A stretch of DNA of 64,000 nucleotides from Pseudomonas deceptionensis (GTDB taxonomy: Bacteria > Pseudomonadota > Gammaproteobacteria > Pseudomonadales > Pseudomonadaceae): the NCBI RefSeq assembly GCF_900106095.1, contig NZ_FNUD01000002.1, positions 3,617,501 through 3,681,500 on the forward strand, read 5' to 3'. Position 1 is the stretch's first letter; each line of letters starts with the position of its first letter. Positions 45,689 through 53,907 of this stretch are shown in pieces. A program made the translations under genes and the position numbers. Under the pieces are notes generated by a model. That model saw only the letters and a program-made list of their open reading frames with translations. It searched no databases and was not told the origin of the DNA.

Positions 45689-45729
45689 AAAAAGATCGGA
45701 CACCGTTGCGGGTGCCCGGTCTTTTTTTT
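45689..45729. terminator. Bidirectional terminator between pirin and TauE genes
   Basis: AAAGATCGGACACC pairs with GGGTGCCCGGTCTTT (one wobble, one mismatch); T8 follows on the plus strand and a TTTTT run on the minus strand. Confidence 0.85.
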
Positions 45730-45733
45730 GTGC

Positions 45734-46537
45734 CTAGATTTTGTACAACAGGGCCCCTGCGACCAGCACACACAAAACGGCGAAGCCCAATTGCAGTACC
45801 TGCGCCGATACCTTGGGCGCAACCATGCGCCCCACCAGCATCCCGCCCATGCAGGCCAGGATAAAAATCACCCCCTCGGCCGGAATGCGTACACCGCTGT
45901 ACAGTGCCCCGATGATGGCCGTGAGCGAGATCAGGGCAATCACCATCAAGGACGTGGCAACCACGGCATGAGCGCGGATATCGGTCAGTTGCTTGAACGC
46001 CGGCACCAGCAAAAATCCGCCCCCCACCCCCAGCAACCCTGTCAGCAGCCCGCAGAACGATCCCACCAGCGCCAGGGTTGCAGAGCACTTGAGCGTCCAT
46101 TTCAAACGGCCGGTGGTTTCATCCAGCATGCAGTTTTTTTGCTCCCAGCCCTGCCCGCCCGGTGCTTGTGCCAGAGGCTGAAGGCTGCGGGGCTGACGCG
46201 CCATGCGCACGGCAACCGCGATCAGCACCAGGCTGAACAGCGCGCTAAGCCCGCTTTCAGGCAGGCGGTGAGCCACATAAAGACCCACCGGGGTAAAGCC
46301 CGCCCCCAGCACGGCCATCAAGGTCGCTGCCCGATAACGCACCAAGCCTTTGCGCAAACCATCAATCGCCCCGAGCGCCGCCGCAGCCCCCACCGCCATC
46401 AATGCCACGGGCGCTGCCTGGGTCATTGACCAGCCCAGGCCAATCACCAAGGCCGGGACGGCCAAAATGCCGCCCCCCGCCCCCGTAAGGCCGAGAATCA
46501 AACCCACCATAATTCCGAAAAAAATCTCAAGCGACAC
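45734..46537 (-). CDS. TauE/SafE-family sulfite or sulfur-anion exporter
   Basis: A 267-residue inner-membrane protein with eight predicted helices and the two repeats of the TauE/SafE family (IMVGLILGLTGAGGGILAVPAL and SFCGLLTGLLGVGGGFLLVPAF, each with a Gly-rich re-entrant motif). The start is a GTG with GAGG six bases upstream; the frame is open further but lacks a site. The family exports sulfite, sulfoacetate or related anions. Divergent from a persulfide dioxygenase-like gene, 127 bases between starts; TauE plus dioxygenase is the usual sulfide-detoxification pair (dioxygenase makes sulfite, TauE exports it). Confidence 0.9.
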   Translation of the reverse strand: MSLEIFFGIMVGLILGLTGAGGGILAVPALVIGLGWSMTQAAPVALMAVGAAAALGAIDGLRKGLVRYRAATLMAVLGAGFTPVGLYVAHRLPESGLSALFSLVLIAVAVRMARQPRSLQPLAQAPGGQGWEQKNCMLDETTGRLKWTLKCSATLALVGSFCGLLTGLLGVGGGFLLVPAFKQLTDIRAHAVVATSLMVIALISLTAIIGALYSGVRIPAEGVIFILACMGGMLVGRMVAPKVSAQVLQLGFAVLCVLVAGALLYKI

Positions 46538-46664
46538 AACTAACCTCGGTCCAGCGTGAAGAGCACGAGCGCCAGGCCTGACGACACACCCTGAAAACAT
46601 CAGGATCAATTTCAGGCATCAAGGCTCTATAGTGTTCAGGGCTTACTCAACCACGGCAATCACT

Positions 46665-47528
46665 ATGGAACCTCGGATACAGGCATTTTTTGACAGCGCT
46701 TCGTGTACCTACAGCTATGTGGTGTTTGAACACGAAGGCAGTCAGTGCGCGATTATCGACTGCGTACTGAACTATGACCACACTTGTGCACACACCTCGA
46801 CCACCAACGCCGATGAAATTGCGGCCTTTGTGATCGAACACGGCTTGCGCCCGCAGTGGTTGCTCGAAACCCACGCCCACGCTGACCACCTTTCCGCAGC
46901 GCCTTATCTGAAGCAAAAACTGGGCGGCAAAATCGCCGTCGGCGCCGGTATTCGCGATGTGCAGCGGGCGTTCAAAAACATCTTTAACCTTGAGCCCGAG
47001 CTGCAACTGGACGGCTCGCAGTTCGATCACCTGTTCGAGCCCGATGAGGTATTCCAGATAGGTCGGCTCCAGGCGCGCGCCTTGAGCGTACCGGGCCATA
47101 CTCCGGCGGACATGGCCTTTTGTGTGGAGGGCAATACGCTGTTTATCGGCGATACCCTGTTCATGCCCGACGTGGGCACTGCCCGCTGTGACTTCCCGGG
47201 CGGCGATGCCCGCCAGCTGTATCGCTCAATCAAGCGGTTGCTGGCATTTGCACCCGATACCACGCTCTACCTGTGCCATGACTACCCGCCGCCCGAGCGC
47301 GAAGCCCGGTGCAGCACCACGGTGCAGGCGCAGTGCGACGGCAATATCCATGTGCGCGATGGCATCAGTGAAGACAGCTTTGTGGCCCTGCGCACGTCAC
47401 GTGATGCCACCCTGGCGATGCCTGTGCTGATGTTGCCGGCGGTACAAGTCAATATTCGAGCGGGCGAGCTGCCCGCCCCGGAAGCCAACGGCATCCGCTA
47501 CCTGAAAATCCCGCTAAACCAGTTCTGA
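46665..47528 (+). CDS. MBL-fold persulfide dioxygenase-like (Blh/ETHE1-type) hydrolase
   Basis: A 287-residue metallo-beta-lactamase-fold protein. Motifs: THAHADHLSAAPYL (metal His-Ala-His-Ala-Asp-His), VPGHTPADMAFC and FIGDTLFMPDVGTARCDFPGG, which with the last segment match ETHE1/Blh persulfide dioxygenases that oxidise glutathione persulfide to sulfite with iron. LCHDYPP supplies the last ligand His. The ATG starting MEPRIQAFFDSAS is preferred because homologues begin here; a GTG 11 codons upstream has a better AAGG site and is an alternative. The divergent TauE supports the sulfur-oxidation role. No BigR/SqrR regulator gene is seen next to it. Confidence 0.88.
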   Translation: MEPRIQAFFDSASCTYSYVVFEHEGSQCAIIDCVLNYDHTCAHTSTTNADEIAAFVIEHGLRPQWLLETHAHADHLSAAPYLKQKLGGKIAVGAGIRDVQRAFKNIFNLEPELQLDGSQFDHLFEPDEVFQIGRLQARALSVPGHTPADMAFCVEGNTLFIGDTLFMPDVGTARCDFPGGDARQLYRSIKRLLAFAPDTTLYLCHDYPPPEREARCSTTVQAQCDGNIHVRDGISEDSFVALRTSRDATLAMPVLMLPAVQVNIRAGELPAPEANGIRYLKIPLNQF

Positions 47529-47540
47529 GCTCGCCTGCGA

Positions 47541-48722
47541 TCAGGACGTGGCAAGCGTTTCGGCGTTTGCCTTGCGCCGCTGGATCAAGTAACCCAGCAC
47601 CGCCAGCGGCGCGGTGGCCAGCATCACTTCCACAGTGATTTGCAGGGGCTGGCTGATATAGGTCGACACCAGCAGGCTGGCCACAAAGCACAACCCTAGC
47701 TGCAAGGTATTCTGCAAGGCAGCCGCTTTGCCGGAGTTTTCCGAGAAGGGCATCAGCGCATTCGCAACCACAATCGGATAGCTCGCACCGTTAACCAGCG
47801 CCATCAGGCAGAACGGAATCAGCAAGGTGGCCAGTGTCGGTTCGGTGTACATCGCGACCAGATACAACCCCACCATGCTGGCGCAATAGGCGAACAACAA
47901 CCACGGCAACAGCACGCGGCCGCTGACCCGCTGCAACGCGCTGCGGCAGCTGTAACCGCCAACCATAAAGGCCAGTGTAGGAAAGGCGTAGCTCAAGCCG
48001 ATATCACTCGGGCTGTAGCCCATATCACCCAGAATGAAAGGTGAGGCGGTCAACCAGGCAAAGAAGCTGGCCGAGCACGCGGCGAAAACCATTACGTTGC
48101 CGCTAAAGCTTGCCGTACGCAGTAGCTGCCAGTAGCTGACCCCCGACTGGGCCGTTTTTGGCGCTGTGCGCGGGGTTTCCTTGAGCAGCAGCGTGGGGAT
48201 GATCAGCATCACTGCCAGCCCCAGCAGCACGGCGAAAATCGCCTGCCAGCCCAAATGTCCCAACACCACGGCCCCCAGCAACGGTGCCAACGCCGGTGAC
48301 AGACCCATCAGCGGCATGATGCCGGCAAACACGCGATTGGCTTTGTCGGCCGGGTAGCGATCAATCACCAGCGCTTGCCACGTCACGGCGGCCGCACAGA
48401 TACCGATGGCCTGAATAAAGCGCAAGCTCAGGAGCAGCACGGTGTTATCAACCCAGAACATGCCCAGACAACCCAGCGCGAACAGCGACAGGCCCGCCAG
48501 CAGCACAGGCTTGCGCCCCAGACGGTCGGACAGCGGCCCCCAGAGCAGTTGGCCAAAGGCAAAGCCGGCCAGAAAGATGCTCAGGCTCGCGCCCACGGCA
48601 CCGGCAGACAGCCCCAATTCGCTGCGCAATGTGCCGAAAGCCGGCAGGTACATATCCATCGCCAGATAGCCCAGCATGCTGAGCACGGCGAGATAGCAGG
48701 TAAAACCAAAAGAGTTCTTCAT
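47541..48722 (-). CDS. punC: PunC, Bcr/CflA-type MFS purine transporter
   Basis: A 393-residue 12-helix MFS protein with the drug:H+ antiporter-1 motif [16 protein letters not shown] after helix 2 and [17 protein letters not shown], like E. coli PunC (YdhC), a purine (adenosine) importer. The neighbouring divergent regulator is clearly PunR, which activates punC. Start chosen at [10 protein letters not shown]; two further in-frame starts ([10 protein letters not shown] and an upstream one) cannot be excluded, and no start has a strong ribosome-binding site. The Bcr-type drug exporters are the alternative, but the PunR partner argues for purine transport. Confidence 0.9.
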   Translation of the reverse strand: MKNSFGFTCYLAVLSMLGYLAMDMYLPAFGTLRSELGLSAGAVGASLSIFLAGFAFGQLLWGPLSDRLGRKPVLLAGLSLFALGCLGMFWVDNTVLLLSLRFIQAIGICAAAVTWQALVIDRYPADKANRVFAGIMPLMGLSPALAPLLGAVVLGHLGWQAIFAVLLGLAVMLIIPTLLLKETPRTAPKTAQSGVSYWQLLRTASFSGNVMVFAACSASFFAWLTASPFILGDMGYSPSDIGLSYAFPTLAFMVGGYSCRSALQRVSGRVLLPWLLFAYCASMVGLYLVAMYTEPTLATLLIPFCLMALVNGASYPIVVANALMPFSENSGKAAALQNTLQLGLCFVASLLVSTYISQPLQITVEVMLATAPLAVLGYLIQRRKANAETLATS

Positions 48723-48841
48723 GTGCACCCAAAAACTTGCCATCAAACAATTTGTTGACTGGCGAGCATTATCCATCAGAGGATTTGCTTGTGAAGCGAT
48801 AATAATTGCAAACTGGCATCAAATTTTTTAAAGGCAAAGAC

Positions 48842-49801
48842 ATGTGGTCCGAATACTCCCTGGATGTGATTGATGCGGTGGCCCGCCACGGCAGTTTCAG
48901 TGGTGCGGCCCAGGAGCTGCATCGCGTCCCCTCCGCTGTCAGCTACACCGTGCGCCAATTGGAGCAGTGGCTGGCAGTCCCTCTGTTTGTGCGCCGTCAC
49001 AGGGATGTAGAGCTGACGCCGGCCGGGCATATGTTTGTCAAGGAAGCCCGGGACGTGATGAAAAAAATGCTCGGCACCCGACGCCTGTGCCAGCAGGTTG
49101 CCAATGGCTGGAGCGGCCAGTTACGCGTGGCCGTGGACTCGATCATCAAGCACCCGCGATGCCGGCAAATGGTGATCGACTTCTATCGCCACTTTCCCGA
49201 CGTGGAACTGATCGTCCAGTACGAGGTGTACAACGGCGTATGGGATGCACTGGTCGACGGTCGCACCGACATCGTGATCGGCGCCACGCGCGCGGTTCCG
49301 GTGGCAGGCAGCTTTGCCTTTCGCGACATGGGTTTTTTGCATTGGTTATGCGTGGCCAGCCCGCGGCATCCGCTGGCCTCGATTGAAGGCTTGCTGGGTG
49401 ACGACCATCTGCGCCCCTACCCTGCGCTGTGCATGGACGACACCTCCCGCAGCCTGCCCAAGCGCGACACCTGGACCCTGGACAACCAGCGCCGGATGAT
49501 GGTGCCCGACTGGGCCACCGGGCTGGCCTGCCTGAGCGACGGGCTGTGCGTGGGCATGGTGCCTGCTCATCTGGCACAGCCCCTGATCGAAACAGGCCTG
49601 TTGGTGGCGCTGGACCTGCAACGGCCCTTCCCGGCCAGCCCGTCGTGCATTGCCTGGGCCCAGAAAAATCATTCCCCGGCCATGAGCTGGCTGCTGGAAT
49701 ACCTGGGCGATACCCAGACCTTGAGCCAGGAATGGCTTAATGAACATCAAACAGAATCGGATACAGCGACGCCACCAGCAGAATCGCCATGGTCAGGTTG
49801 A
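48842..49801 (+). CDS. punR: PunR, LysR-family activator of punC
   Basis: A 319-residue LysR regulator starting MWSEYSLDVIDAVARHG, very close to E. coli PunR/YdhB throughout (for example ELHRVPSAVSYTVRQLEQWL, VFNGVWDAL-like YEVYNGVWDALVDGRTDI, FRDMGFLHW, and MLEYLGDTQTL-like C-terminus). PunR activates punC in response to adenosine/purine. AAGG lies eight bases before the ATG. The last ~21 residues (HQTESDTATPPAESPWSG and neighbours) extend past the E. coli end and overlap the convergent LysE gene by 65 bases. Confidence 0.93.
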   Translation: MWSEYSLDVIDAVARHGSFSGAAQELHRVPSAVSYTVRQLEQWLAVPLFVRRHRDVELTPAGHMFVKEARDVMKKMLGTRRLCQQVANGWSGQLRVAVDSIIKHPRCRQMVIDFYRHFPDVELIVQYEVYNGVWDALVDGRTDIVIGATRAVPVAGSFAFRDMGFLHWLCVASPRHPLASIEGLLGDDHLRPYPALCMDDTSRSLPKRDTWTLDNQRRMMVPDWATGLACLSDGLCVGMVPAHLAQPLIETGLLVALDLQRPFPASPSCIAWAQKNHSPAMSWLLEYLGDTQTLSQEWLNEHQTESDTATPPAESPWSG

Positions 49802-50348
49802 ATGCCAGCAACCATTTGGGCTTGGTCAGCACTGAGCGCAATGCACTGCCGAAGCCGGCCCAGACACACACGCTGGGCAAGTTGATGACGGCAAAGACCA
49901 GGGCAATGATGAACACATTGGTGATATACCCCTGGGACGGGGTGTAGGTGGTGATTGCACCGATGGCCATCACCCAGGCCTTGGGGTTGACCCACTGAAA
50001 AGCCGCTGCGCCCCAGAACCCCAGAGGCTTGCCATGGGCCGCCTGCGACTCGGAAACCGGCCCCGAAGTGGCCACTTTCCAGGCCAGGTACAGCAAGTAC
50101 GCCGCACCCAGGTAACGCAACACGGTATAGGCCATGGGCACGGCCTTGAACACACCGCCAAGGCCGAGCCCGACCGCCAGCACCAGGAACATGAAGCCGA
50201 AGCTGATGCCCAGCGCATGGGGGATGGTGCGTTTGAAGCCGAAGTTGACCCCTGAGGCCAACAGCATGGTGTTATTGGGGCCGGGGGTGATGGATGAGAC
50301 AAACGCAAACAGTGCGAAGGCAGAAATCAATTCGAGGGAGAACGGCAT
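49737..50348 (-). CDS. LysE/RhtB-family amino-acid exporter
   Basis: A 203-residue inner-membrane protein with six hydrophobic segments. The LysE/RhtB signature is at the N-terminus: FVSSITPGPNNTMLLASGVNFGFKRT (read in parts), then FQWVNPKAWVMAIGA in the middle. Such proteins export amino acids such as homoserine, threonine, arginine or their analogues. The Shine-Dalgarno is weak. It is convergent with and overlaps punR by 65 bases at the 3' ends. Substrate unknown. Confidence 0.9.
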   Translation of the reverse strand: MPFSLELISAFALFAFVSSITPGPNNTMLLASGVNFGFKRTIPHALGISFGFMFLVLAVGLGLGGVFKAVPMAYTVLRYLGAAYLLYLAWKVATSGPVSESQAAHGKPLGFWGAAAFQWVNPKAWVMAIGAITTYTPSQGYITNVFIIALVFAVINLPSVCVWAGFGSALRSVLTKPKWLLAFNLTMAILLVASLYPILFDVH

Positions 50349-50479
50349 GGTGTTGTCCGGCTGTCAGGGGAGTGATGGACTCACCCTATCGGATTACCGT
50401 GCTGGCATTACGCTACAGATGGCTACTATTTTGACCACACACATTTTGATCGTTTTGTGCACATGGCTTTCACATGACT

Positions 50480-50560
50480 TTCACATCGTCTGGCCTAGAT
50501 TCAATTCACTCCTTTAATGAATCCCATTTGGCCCGCTCCCCCCAGCGGGCCTTTTTTTGG
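50480..50560 (+). ncRNA. Candidate small RNA ending in an orphan terminator
   Basis: A strong terminator (GGCCCGCT, five-base loop, AGCGGGCC, then TTTTTTT at 50530-50558) on the plus strand has no plus-strand gene upstream for more than 700 bases. Just upstream, TTTCAC and TAGATT spaced like -35/-10 elements could start a transcript of about 50-60 bases. Neither strand's neighbouring genes need this terminator, since no T-run follows on the minus strand. RNA boundaries are approximate. Confidence 0.4.
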
Positions 50561-50577
50561 CTGTCTTTTAATGACCT

Positions 50578-51114
50578 TCAGTCATCCAGGGCCTGGACCG
50601 GTTTTGCCGCTTTTACCGGCTTAGCCGACTTGCCCGCGGGGGCGCCCTTGGCAGGTGTTTCAGCCACAACCGGGGCCTGGGTTTCCTTTTCGGCCGCAGG
50701 CAAGGCATCGACGGTTTTAAACAGCTCGCCGAGGTCCACATCGCCCGCTGTCTCGACTTTCTTCTCGCCGTCCTTGCCGATCAGAATCACTTTGGCCTTG
50801 TCAATAATCATCCCGGGCTTGAGCCCGCGGATCAGCGACATCGTGCTCTGGGGTTCAAGGTCTTTGCCATCACGTTTGCCAGTAATGCCGACAATTGTGT
50901 AGAGCACCATGTTGCGCTCATCGAACGCCTGTTTGATGGCCGGGTCTTCAAGGGATTTTTTGAGGTGTGCCAGCGTCGGGTCAGCCTCTTCACGGGCAAC
51001 GATGACCAAAGGGCGAAACTTGCCACGATCCTGATCAAGGGGGTTTGGGACTTCAACAGCCTGCACGGTGCCTGTTAACAGCACACTGGCAAGGATCAAT
51101 AATCGGATAAACAT
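50578..51114 (-). CDS. DUF4174 exported protein
   Basis: A 178-residue protein: signal peptide (MFIRLLILASVLLTGTVQAVE), a DUF4174 domain of about 110 residues (RGKFRPLVIVAREEADPTL, DERNMVLYTIVGITGKRDGKD, KAKVILIGKDGEKKVE), which has a thioredoxin-like strand order without the active cysteines, and a Lys/Ala/Pro-rich C-terminal tail (APVVAETPAKGAPAGK). AGGAGG lies close to the ATG. Function of the family unknown; periplasmic. Divergent from the DUF3455 gene. Confidence 0.85.
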   Translation of the reverse strand: MFIRLLILASVLLTGTVQAVEVPNPLDQDRGKFRPLVIVAREEADPTLAHLKKSLEDPAIKQAFDERNMVLYTIVGITGKRDGKDLEPQSTMSLIRGLKPGMIIDKAKVILIGKDGEKKVETAGDVDLGELFKTVDALPAAEKETQAPVVAETPAKGAPAGKSAKPVKAAKPVQALDD

Positions 51115-51341
51115 CCAGACCTCCTTTTATTATCGGACCGGCTTCGCGAGCATGTTGCCAATGCCTTGAAACCCTTGGCGTTGAGCCTGTAATTCAAAGC
51201 TTAGGCCAAGGGTTCAGTCACGCAACCGGGTTCCCGGACTTTGCCTTTCATGTTTATTTTTTGCAACTGCATCCAAACCCCCTTCCCGGGGGTAGTACCT
51301 GTAACAGCCAACGAGCTGTTATCCCATCAGGAGTCAGGTAC

Positions 51342-51881
51342 ATGAACGCAAAAACCTTGATCAGCCATGCCAGCGTAACACTTGCCGCCGCACTGTTTTT
51401 GGTGACGCCGGGCGCCTATGCACAGTCCCAGCTACCCGAAAACATTAGGGTTCCCGAAGGTCACAAGGTGGCGATGACGACAGTTGGCGTAGGAGAAATC
51501 ACTTACGAATGTAAAGAAAAAGCCAATGCGCCCGGTCAGATGGAATGGTTCTTTGTAGGCCCAAAGGCGAAACTCAACGACACAAATGGTAAACAAGTAG
51601 GCACCTACTTTGGCCCGCCCGCCACCTGGCAAGCCCTGGACGGTTCCAGGGTCACGGGTACCCAGCTTGCGGTAGCCCCAGCCGGCGCCGGTAACTTGCC
51701 GTACCAGCTGGTCAAGGCCAACCCGGCCGAGGGTAAAGGCGCCATGAGCAGCGTGAGTTACATCCAGCGTGTCGCGCTCAAGGGCGGCGTGGCACCCGGT
51801 AGCGAATGCACGGCTGCCAACAAGGGCGAGCAACAACTAGTGCCGTATCAGGCGGACTATGTCTTCTGGGCCAACCGCTAA
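51342..51881 (+). CDS. DUF3455 exported protein
   Basis: A 179-residue protein starting MNAKTLISHAS with AGGAG eight bases upstream; the longer frame upstream is not supported. A signal peptide ends near GAYAQS. The DUF3455 pattern is clear: LPENIRVPEGHKVAM, GVGEITYECK, WFFVGPKAKL, GTYFGPPATWQALDGSRVTG, and YIQRVALKGGVAPGSECTA, with two cysteines (ECK, SEC) likely disulfide-bonded. It is a secreted or periplasmic beta protein of unknown function, often encoded next to ECF sigma factors, as here: the sigma gene follows 102 bases downstream on the same strand. Confidence 0.88.
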   Translation: MNAKTLISHASVTLAAALFLVTPGAYAQSQLPENIRVPEGHKVAMTTVGVGEITYECKEKANAPGQMEWFFVGPKAKLNDTNGKQVGTYFGPPATWQALDGSRVTGTQLAVAPAGAGNLPYQLVKANPAEGKGAMSSVSYIQRVALKGGVAPGSECTAANKGEQQLVPYQADYVFWANR

Positions 51882-51983
51882 AACACTGAAGCACGCGCGG
51901 GCGTCAGAGAAAATCGTCTACGCTGCCTCGATGGAGCCCGGGCCAATGACTTGGGGATGTCCCACCTGTAACGGCTGAACCCA

Positions 51984-52550
51984 GTGACGCTACCTGAGCC
52001 ATTGTTTGACTATGAAGCCTGTCTGTTTGCCTGCGCCCGCGGCGAACGGCAGGCGCTCGTGGCCCTGTATGCCCAGGAAAGCGCGCGCTTGCTGGGCGTT
52101 GCCAAACGTATAGCCCGCGACAACGCACTGGCGGAAGACATCGTGCACGACGCCTTTATCAAGATCTGGATGCGCGCTGCCAGCTTCGACCCTCAGCGCG
52201 GCTCCGCCCGTGGGTGGATTTTCAGCGTGACCCGGCACTTGGCCCTGAATTTTGTCCGCGACAGCCGTCTGGAGATTCAGGTCAGCGATGACAGCGAGTT
52301 GGCATTACAGCCTTTGGCCACGCTCGATGGCAGGCACCAGGAGCAGGATGCACTTGAATGGCGAACCGGCGCCGAGCGGATTCATGGCTGCCTTGAGCAG
52401 CTCGACCCGGCCAGACGCACGTGTATCGTGCATGCCTATGTCGACGGCTATACCCACGCCGAGATTGCCGAAAAAATGGCCACGCCATTGGGCACTGTAA
52501 AAGCCTGGATCAAACGCAGCCTGAGCGCCTTGCGCGAGTGCATGGGATGA
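51984..52550 (+). CDS. ECF-type RNA polymerase sigma factor
   Basis: A 188-residue extracytoplasmic-function sigma factor. Region 2 (about 25-95) contains DNALAEDIVHDAFIKIW and GWIFSVTRHLALNFVRD; region 4 (about 135-185) has AYVDGYTHAEIAEKMATPLGTVKAWIKRSL, a helix-turn-helix that binds the -35 element. The start is a GTG with no good ribosome-binding site, probably translated in low amount. The stop overlaps the anti-sigma start (ATGA). It belongs to the group paired with RskA-type anti-sigma factors (SigK-like). Targets unknown but likely include its own promoter and DUF3455. Confidence 0.94.
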   Translation: MTLPEPLFDYEACLFACARGERQALVALYAQESARLLGVAKRIARDNALAEDIVHDAFIKIWMRAASFDPQRGSARGWIFSVTRHLALNFVRDSRLEIQVSDDSELALQPLATLDGRHQEQDALEWRTGAERIHGCLEQLDPARRTCIVHAYVDGYTHAEIAEKMATPLGTVKAWIKRSLSALRECMG

Positions 52551-53275
52551 CTTTCAAACCTGACAACAACGACCCGGCAGAGCTTGACGCACTGGCGGGC
52601 GAATACGTGCTGGGGACGCTCGACGCGCCGCAACGCCGCGCCATTGAGCAACGCCTGCGCCATGACGGCCAGCTGCAAGCGGCGGTCGGGCGCTGGGAGG
52701 CGCGATTGCTGCCCCTCAACGACCTTGTTCCGCCACAGACGCCTTCAGCACAGCTGTGGCCACGAATCGAACGCAGCCTGAACGCATTGAATGAGCCCGC
52801 GCCTCACACTCAGCAGCCGGCCGCTACCTCCTGGTGGAACCTGCTGCCCTTGTGGCGCGGCCTGTCTGCAGCGGGGCTGGCCGCAGCGCTGGTGCTGGGA
52901 ACGGTGTTGTTGACCACCGCCCCGAGCGTTGCCCCGCCCACCTATGTGGTGGTGCTGGTGGCGCCACAAAACCAGGCTCCGGGCTGGGTGATCCAGGCCA
53001 GCAACCGCCAGCAGATCCAGCTGATTCCGCTGGGCATGGCGCAGGTCCCGGCAGACAAGGCGCTGGAATTCTGGACCAAGGGCAAAGGTTGGGATGGGCC
53101 GGTGTCCCTGGGGCTGGTCAAACCGGGGCAAACCTTGTCCATACCGCTTGATCGCCTGCCGCCGCTTGAGCCCGATCAACTCTTTGAGCTGACCCTTGAA
53201 GGCCCCAACGGCTCACCGGTCGGCAAACCCACAGGGCCCATTCAATTTATCGGCCGGGCTGTCAAAGTGATTTGA
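52547..53275 (+). CDS. Anti-sigma factor, RskA type
   Basis: A 242-residue transmembrane regulator, translationally coupled to the sigma gene. The cytoplasmic N-terminus has the zinc-less anti-sigma helices (DPAELDALAGEYVLGTLDAPQRRAIEQRL) that bind the sigma factor; a single transmembrane helix lies near residues 108-128 (GLSAAGLAAALVLGTVLLTTA) and the C-terminal periplasmic part is the RskA domain (VVVLVAPQNQAPGWVIQ, ALEFWTKGKGW, FELTLEGPNGSPVGKPTGPIQFIG). No HXXXCXXC zinc motif. Degradation after a periplasmic signal would release the sigma. Its 3' end overlaps the convergent DedA gene by 14 bases. Confidence 0.92.
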   Translation: MTFKPDNNDPAELDALAGEYVLGTLDAPQRRAIEQRLRHDGQLQAAVGRWEARLLPLNDLVPPQTPSAQLWPRIERSLNALNEPAPHTQQPAATSWWNLLPLWRGLSAAGLAAALVLGTVLLTTAPSVAPPTYVVVLVAPQNQAPGWVIQASNRQQIQLIPLGMAQVPADKALEFWTKGKGWDGPVSLGLVKPGQTLSIPLDRLPPLEPDQLFELTLEGPNGSPVGKPTGPIQFIGRAVKVI

Positions 53276-53852
53276 GGCCCTGTTGTTTGGCCCGGTAATG
53301 ACGAACCAGCGCCACGGCCACCATCAGCGCAATCACGCACATCGCAATCGGCAAACGATAGGGTTTCAGGTCGCCCAGCGCCCTCTCCAGAAACTCCCCG
53401 GCCCAATACCCGCCCGAGGCAAACAACGTCGCCCACACGACCGCGCCCAGGGCGTTGATGCAGGAAAACTTCAGCGGCGAGACCTTGCACGCACCGATCA
53501 CCATCGGCCCCACCAGCCGCATGCCATACAAAAAGCGCACTGAAAAAATCGACACCGAGGGATGTTGATTGATCAGTTGCGTCACCCGGTCGATGGTGGC
53601 CTGTTGCTTGTGCAGGCGCGGCAACAGACGGGCACCAAAATAACGACCGACCCAGAACAGCACCTGATCACCCAGCATCCCCGCCAAGCTGGCGTAACCG
53701 ATCACGGGCAGGAGCTTGAGCACATGCTGGTGCGCCGCCATGCCACCCAGAATCAGGATGGTTTCACCTTCCAGCAAACAGCCGATAAACACGGCCAGAT
53801 AGCCATAGGTGGCGAGCAAGTAATTGAAATCGATGTGTTCAAACATGTGCAC
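53262..53852 (-). CDS. DedA-family inner-membrane protein
   Basis: A 196-residue integral membrane protein with about five hydrophobic segments. The DedA/SNARE-associated pattern is seen: LAVFIGCLLEGETILILGGMAAH at the start and GDQVLFWVGRYFGARLL in the middle, then SIFSVRFLYGMRLVGPMVIGA. DedA proteins move phospholipids across the membrane (undecaprenyl phosphate or phosphatidylethanolamine) and maintain proton-motive force. The start is a GTG with GGAG seven bases upstream; the next ATG two codons on is too far from it. Overlaps the anti-sigma gene by 14 bases. Confidence 0.9.
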   Translation of the reverse strand: MHMFEHIDFNYLLATYGYLAVFIGCLLEGETILILGGMAAHQHVLKLLPVIGYASLAGMLGDQVLFWVGRYFGARLLPRLHKQQATIDRVTQLINQHPSVSIFSVRFLYGMRLVGPMVIGACKVSPLKFSCINALGAVVWATLFASGGYWAGEFLERALGDLKPYRLPIAMCVIALMVAVALVRHYRAKQQGLKSL

Positions 53853-53907
53853 GCTGTTGCTCCATTGAAAAAGGGTGTTACGTCGTCCATCTGGCGCAAT
53901 CTACCAC

